This document shows positions 59,327 through 64,000 of a stretch of DNA of 64,000 bases, piece after piece (position 1 is the first letter of the stretch; every line of letters starts with the position of its first letter). Source of the stretch: Nereocystis luetkeana (taxonomy: Eukaryota; Sar; Phaeophyceae; Laminariales; Laminariaceae); contig JARUPZ010000037.1 in the NCBI GenBank assembly GCA_031213475.1, positions 248,001 to 312,000 of the forward strand, given 5' to 3'. The notes beneath the pieces are model-generated. The model saw only the letters and a list, made by a program, of their open reading frames with translations, had not been told where the DNA came from and did not search any database. Position numbers and translations under genes: made by a program.

Positions 59327-60223
59327 CTGAGTATGTGTCGACATCGAGAGTCTTTCGTTGCACGAGCTGATTTTCAGCAGTGTTGACAATTTGCATCGAG
59401 AAAAAAATAATGCGCCGCCTGCAGCCATTAGAAGAAAAAAATGAAAAATCAAGCATGTTTGCCCTTTTTCCCCGCAGCGGCGGTACGGGGATATTTTCGG
59501 CTGTTTTCTTCAAGCACTATTTAAAGAAAACTTTTTGACTTCGCGGTTTCCAGTGGTATAATAAGTCTGAGGCTTGCCACACTTGTATTGTCGAATGTGT
59601 ACAGCTACAGTGTACCCAATGTGTAAATACAAATGCAGTAGACCGGAGTATCCTTTAATAGGGCCGAAATTGGTACTATTAATATTGTACATCATCGTAA
59701 CACAGAAATTAGCGGCAGGGAATATCCCAGCGGCGAAGGGCAAGCTTGGCCGCAGCACAGGGGCGTGGCGATACACACACGCATGCACACAAATAAACAT
59801 ATATGCGACCAAACCTAATGCTAGCAGCTCTAACGGTATGAATAGTTACAGTAGTTACAGTAACAGCTCTAGCAAAACAGCTGCAGCCTTGTAATATACA
59901 GAGTTTAACGAAACCGCACAGAAGAGGACAGAAGGGAGTACCCAAAGGCCACAGCACCGCAACTAGCAGCCGCCGCATAAAACTATCACTATCACTATTA
60001 CGAGAGTCCATCAGAGTTATCACAACCAAATATGGTTGGTAAGGATACAGTAGGGAGATAGATGTTTTGGGGCCCGCCGTGGGTTCTGATTACTATGTAA
60101 TGGTATGCCCCCCCGTAATACTAGTAATACTACCACTGCCACTGTAATAATGTGCCGGCTCAATACACGCAGTGCCAGCGATTGGAGAGCATCTCGCAAG
60201 GAAAACATGCCGCATGGACTCAC
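59327..60223. other. No gene recognised
   Basis: Contains TATTAATA (59677), TTACAGTAG repeats near 59846-59870 and, at 60080-60118, a string (TTACTATG...CCCCCCCGTA) resembling one end of the small TA-flanked element at 12919 and 25290. A last exon of the DHHC gene could lie here, but none was identified. Confidence 0.45.
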
Positions 60224-63200
60224 ATCCGAGAAGCGTTGCCTTCGGTCCTGCTGCTCGGGAGGGAAAAAGTCCACCACAGGGGGTGGGGGAGGACACCTGC
60301 TGGGCATCAGACCCAAGAGGAACGATTTTTGGCCGAAGACCTGCTGCCAGTTTCCCTTGTATCCCACATCGAAGGGGTTACTCCACACCTTTCACGCAAA
60401 GCCAAGCACACAAACACACAACCCAAACCGCAGACAGAACGGGGGGGGGGGAAGACGAAAAGCTGGGATGATCTGCGAACGACAGGCAGTCAATAGCAGA
60501 TAGAGGCGTAGAGCAACGGAGCGTAACTAGCGGAACACCAGAGCTTCGAAATGCAATAGACCTACAGCTGTCAAAACAAATAAACGATGCCCTTTCACAC
60601 TCTTTGGGTTAGTTATAGCCACGTATTGAAATACTCGCAAGAACTTTTTGCACTCGCGGTTTTCTGAACAAGTCATGATTCACGTGTCTACTCGGTACAT
60701 GCCTTCGGGTTTTGGTCGTGCAGAGGATTCAGCATTCACGCAACTCGTCGGTTCTCATCGATCTCATCCATCTCATCCAACCTTGCCGACTCGCGGACCA
60801 ACAAGGTCACCAACCCAACAGTTGGAGCACCAACACAGACTGCAGTACCTATAACTGACGCCTAGGACTGCTATACGAGCGGGTTCAAGCTGAACGCCTC
60901 TTTTGTTTTCGCCCACGAATGCCGCTTGCAATATCTACTCGAACGCCGTTTCTTTGGTATTATACTGACCCCCATCAACGCCGGAAGGCGGTGTCACAGA
61001 CAGTATTGCGTTTAGAACCTAGGGCTGGCTCTAGCAGTCAAAACGTGTCGAGGTCAACTACAACCGCAGGATTCCTAAACATAGAAGAATAGTTTCCGAT
61101 GGAACATCGTACCGTTTTGTATTTCTTTATATTTTGTTCTGCACGAGCTTGTTCCAGGTACTCGAAGGCATGCCTGTAATTGTTTGGTGCAAACATTTCA
61201 TGAATTGACGTAAAATCAATACCTGGTGTCAACTACCCCCAACATGGACCCTACACTGAAATTACTGGAGGTATTCAAAGGCAACGACGCAATTTATACA
61301 TTTTCCCGCACAAAACTCCTAATGCCCACGCCGCTTTTATGAGATAGACCCTAAAAATTTGCACATGTGCTTTTTTTTTCTTTGTCCCAACTTGAAGGAG
61401 CGGTATACCCTCGTATATATCTATTATTTAATTCCTTCGCCGAAAATATTGGGCTGAAGGAGGCCCAAAGCTTCCAGAACATTATAAATGACAATCAGTC
61501 GAAAACAAAATGTCAGGTAACCCTAACATAACGTGCCGTCAAATGTTGGCAAGAGGTCATTGTAAATTTTCAGGGTTTGACTCGAAATAACGGCGTCGAC
61601 TTTGGCTGAGGAACACAATTACTCCACATTGATGCTGAAGATAATGGGTCGCCACGCAGCAATATGAACGTTCTGTTCAGAACGTCGTTCCCCTCCGTAC
61701 CACTGATGCACAGTACGGTCAGCGCCTCGTGCGTATGTACCTCTCTGTGATGCAGGCAGAGTATACCTGGTATTGCCTTTTGCGGGCAATTGTATCGATA
61801 ATGGCACAACCAATAATATGATTTTTTGGCCTTCGAGTATTCGCTCACCTCTCCCCATTGTCGAGCCCTCGATCGATTGGTCTGGTTTTGGTAGAACTCA
61901 ATAGTCGTTTGCGCCGTTAAGATAAGGTAGATGTGCCAGCCCAGGAGCACTGAGATAGCGATGCCCACGGACAATGCCAGCACAAAAGTCAACATGACCG
62001 CAGACTGGGCCTTCGTCTCCGACGCCGTCGGCTTTCGGTGTCGCTGGTCAGTAAAGAAACCATTAAAGCGCATCGGTACGTGAAACGGGGCATGAAACGG
62101 CGCGTGAAACGATCCGTTGGCGGCGGGAACTATGAATAAACTATTATAGGGTCAGAGCTGATGTAAACCGCAGACAGCAGCAATGGGTGCGACAACGGTT
62201 GAGTGTAATGCTTGATGAGTTCACCACTCCATGAAATGATGCACAATATCAACAGTACTACAATAGCAGGACAACAACGGTGCTACTGTGCAGCAAAAAC
62301 AGCAACCATCTTCGAATCACCATATTCCCGGGGAATGCGATCGCTAGTTTGTACCCAGGGTGCGTACCCCCGGCGGAAGAAGTTACTGTCACTTTCAGGG
62401 TTTCAGATTGGTCATATTGCGTTTCGAATCGGGGATGCGTTTACACCGGCCCCGACGTGGTGAGCTCGTGAAAACAGCAATGCCGGCGTTTCAGCACCCA
62501 AAATAACACAAGCACACTGCTGTACGATACTACAATAGGTATAGCCAGGGTACTTCCTGGAAGGATAAGCGATAGGCACAGGGCGTGGTGAAGGGCCGTT
62601 CGAATACGTTGTCGTCGTTAGCAAAATGACGGCATGCGCTATTATATCAGCATGATGGGAGAAAATGAACGATGACATGACGGTTCTTCATCTTTGGGGG
62701 AGAAACAGCCATCCAAATACAAGCGTGAGAAGCCTCAGGCGTGAAACACCAATCAAACTCACCCAACCGAAGTGTAAATATGCACCAAAAATAGAGGGAA
62801 ACAAGGCACAACAGCCACTGCCATACTTCGTACCCAAGGTGTATAAATATCTATAGAAACTTTCCTCACTCGTGAATCTTCTTCATACCAGGTACATGGC
62901 AACATGGATTTTGAAACAAGCATAGCGATAGCCGCCGACATCAAGTCACCTAACTGAGGGTTTAGTGTTTCGCCCGCACAAAAAGCACCCGGGGGATACA
63001 AAAAACAAAAACAAAGCAAAGACTAGGTTCGTCGCGCTCGAGCACGGTACGAGTAGCCTCCTCTCCATAGCCCCATACAAAACGACATAACAGGTACCAA
63101 GTAGAAAGCAAGTATTCGTGCCGCGCCACAAATCCGCGCGCAACCATACGATGAACCGGCGACCCCCCGCAGCATTGCGCTTGAACTGTTTTAATCGCGC

Positions 63201-63587
63201 CTTTTGAATAGGGGTGCATTTGACCCGGGGTGGGTGATTGGTCGTATCGTAATTTAGTGTTTATTGGCAGTGTAACACGTGCGTGCTCATACCCCCAACA
63301 AAAAAGAAAAAAGAAACAGACCACGAAATTCATCGCAGCACTATTACTATATTGTGTATCAACAGTTTGTATGTACACTGAGGAATGTAATGACCTGAGT
63401 ACACGTACTACTGTAGTGAATACTGGTATTGTCTCACCCCGGTGTTGTTGGCCATGGCAAGAAAGTGGGGTGCGGAGACGAGGACAGCGTAGACGCAGCC
63501 AACAAACATGTAAAGAAGAAACAGCACGAAGTACCGGTAGTTGAGGTAACCCACACAGTTGTTCATCCATGGGCAGTGGTGGTCCAT
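60224..63587 (-). CDS. DHHC-type protein S-acyltransferase, 3' part, three exons visible
   Basis: Exons on the minus strand: 63587-63438 (starts after [23 protein letters not shown] then a membrane helix), 62043-61849 (membrane helix, then [17 protein letters not shown]), and 60388-60224 ([19 protein letters not shown]). They are joined by introns of 1394 and 1460 nt. Donors are GTGAGA, GTGAGC and GTGAGT, and all junctions are phase 0. DHHC is the catalytic motif of palmitoyltransferases, whose cysteine takes the acyl group; the TTxE motif (TTIE) and the NPF..G..NW..VFG block follow at normal positions. These enzymes sit in endomembranes or plasma membrane and attach palmitate to cysteines of other proteins. 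The upstream cysteine-rich exon, first two membrane helices and start lie beyond the right edge; the C-terminal exon is not identified. Introns contain TACCAGGTA (62886) and TACCTGGTA (61764). Confidence 0.88.
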
Positions 63588-64000
63588 CTGTTTGCACAAA
63601 ATTCGCGGGCAAGAACCATGGGCAGCGCGTGTAGTGGGTGGACGGAAGGGTAAATAGGTGGTAAGACAGCAAGGATCGCCGCAGTACGCAAGTGGCAGGG
63701 CCTACGTTCTCGTGTTCTTACGATATGCCTCACCAGGTAGTTCGCACCATCGGGCCTTTCTGCATGATGACCACGTCTGCCAAGTGTCAAAACGCATGGT
63801 AGAGCACACCACCTACAGCCAACTACATTAGCACTGCTGTAATTGCAAACGAAGCCCACGGCAGCGTTCGGAGCAGCGCGACTTGCAACGAAGGTATTCT
63901 ACATTGTACAACTACACTACGTGTTAACGCTGCGCCAGCAACACTAGTCCAGCCGGAATCGTTCCGAACCAGATAATTTTGATACTATCGTAGCGAGTCG
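63588..64000. other. Upstream intron of the DHHC gene, probably
   Basis: No exon with the expected Cys-rich CxxC...HC motif was found here. The reading frame just before the DHHC exon is open for a while, but its peptide does not fit the cysteine spacing, so it is taken as intron. Confidence 0.45.

Larger units (their letters stand above)
3054..62894. repeat. Dispersed 9-bp word TACC(A/T)GGTA, at least 40 copies
   Basis: Exact copies of TACCTGGTA start at 8895, 10399, 10530, 11041, 11225, 11697, 13146, 13153, 14073, 14269, 14292, 16630, 19746, 20205, 21839, 26489, 28466, 28622, 37479, 37486, 37659, 39056, 41876, 49880, 52798, 55133, 55475 and 61764. Copies of TACCAGGTA start at 3054, 8077, 11026, 14140, 15619, 23190, 39105, 40189, 40315, 41203, 51546 and 62886. 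About 0.5 would be expected for both words together in 64 kb. One-base variants are also common, for example near 8727, 11842, 26524, 56624 and 63731. By eye nothing is conserved outside the nine bases. None lies in the exons of the two intact-looking genes; several lie in their introns. Internal comparisons suggest they are transposon excision scars. The count was made by hand and may be low. Confidence 0.9.

Noticed and set aside
61038-61232. Open frame inside the second DHHC intron as an extra exon
   Set aside because: The flanking exons already join in phase 0 at the family's normal spacing (RQWGE to VWSNPFDVG), leaving no room for it.
63588-63672. Extending the DHHC exon upstream through PRILCKQ
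   Set aside because: The cysteine spacing does not fit the family, and a CAG acceptor lies exactly before MDHHC.

Overview
The window is eukaryotic nuclear DNA. Two multi-exon genes have GT-AG introns longer than 1 kb, and the rest is intergenic sequence dominated by transposons and repeats, with many CAG/CTG runs. There is no operon structure. An intron-rich alga or other protist, perhaps a stramenopile, would fit, but nothing here fixes the lineage.

Layout. 1-13 kb holds repeats: a dispersed repeat cut by the left edge, several degenerate minisatellites, and no convincing gene. 13-25 kb holds an inverted pair of about 1.1-1.4 kb repeats, small TA-flanked inverted-repeat elements, and CAG-rich low-complexity DNA. 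26-32 kb holds transposon debris: a hAT transposase C-terminal fragment, a decayed reverse-transcriptase-type C-terminal region, and tandem repeats. 35.2-38.5 kb (+) is a gene of unknown function with three visible exons. 42.7-52.5 kb is a complete LTR retrotransposon on the minus strand. It has apparently identical 440-bp LTRs and a tRNA primer site, but of the usual genes only a broken integrase is left; most of the interior is tandem repeats. 54.5-56.2 kb (+) is a hAT-like transposase pseudogene with one intron. 60.2-63.6 kb (-) is the 3' part of a DHHC protein S-acyltransferase gene that runs off the right edge.

The main discovery candidate is a dispersed 9-bp word, TACC(A/T)GGTA. It occurs at least 40 times; about half an occurrence is expected by chance. 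Three internal comparisons indicate that it arises as a 7-bp insertion at a TA dinucleotide, TA becoming TA-CCWGG-TA. One copy of a tandem repeat carries the extra 7 bp while its sister units have plain TA. A duplicated intron segment differs by exactly one such 7-bp step. The frameshift in the hAT-like pseudogene is exactly this 7-bp sequence. The form matches an excision footprint of a TA-targeting cut-and-paste transposon, like the TAC(A/T)GTA scar of Sleeping Beauty but with a five-base core. No parent element is recognised in the window.
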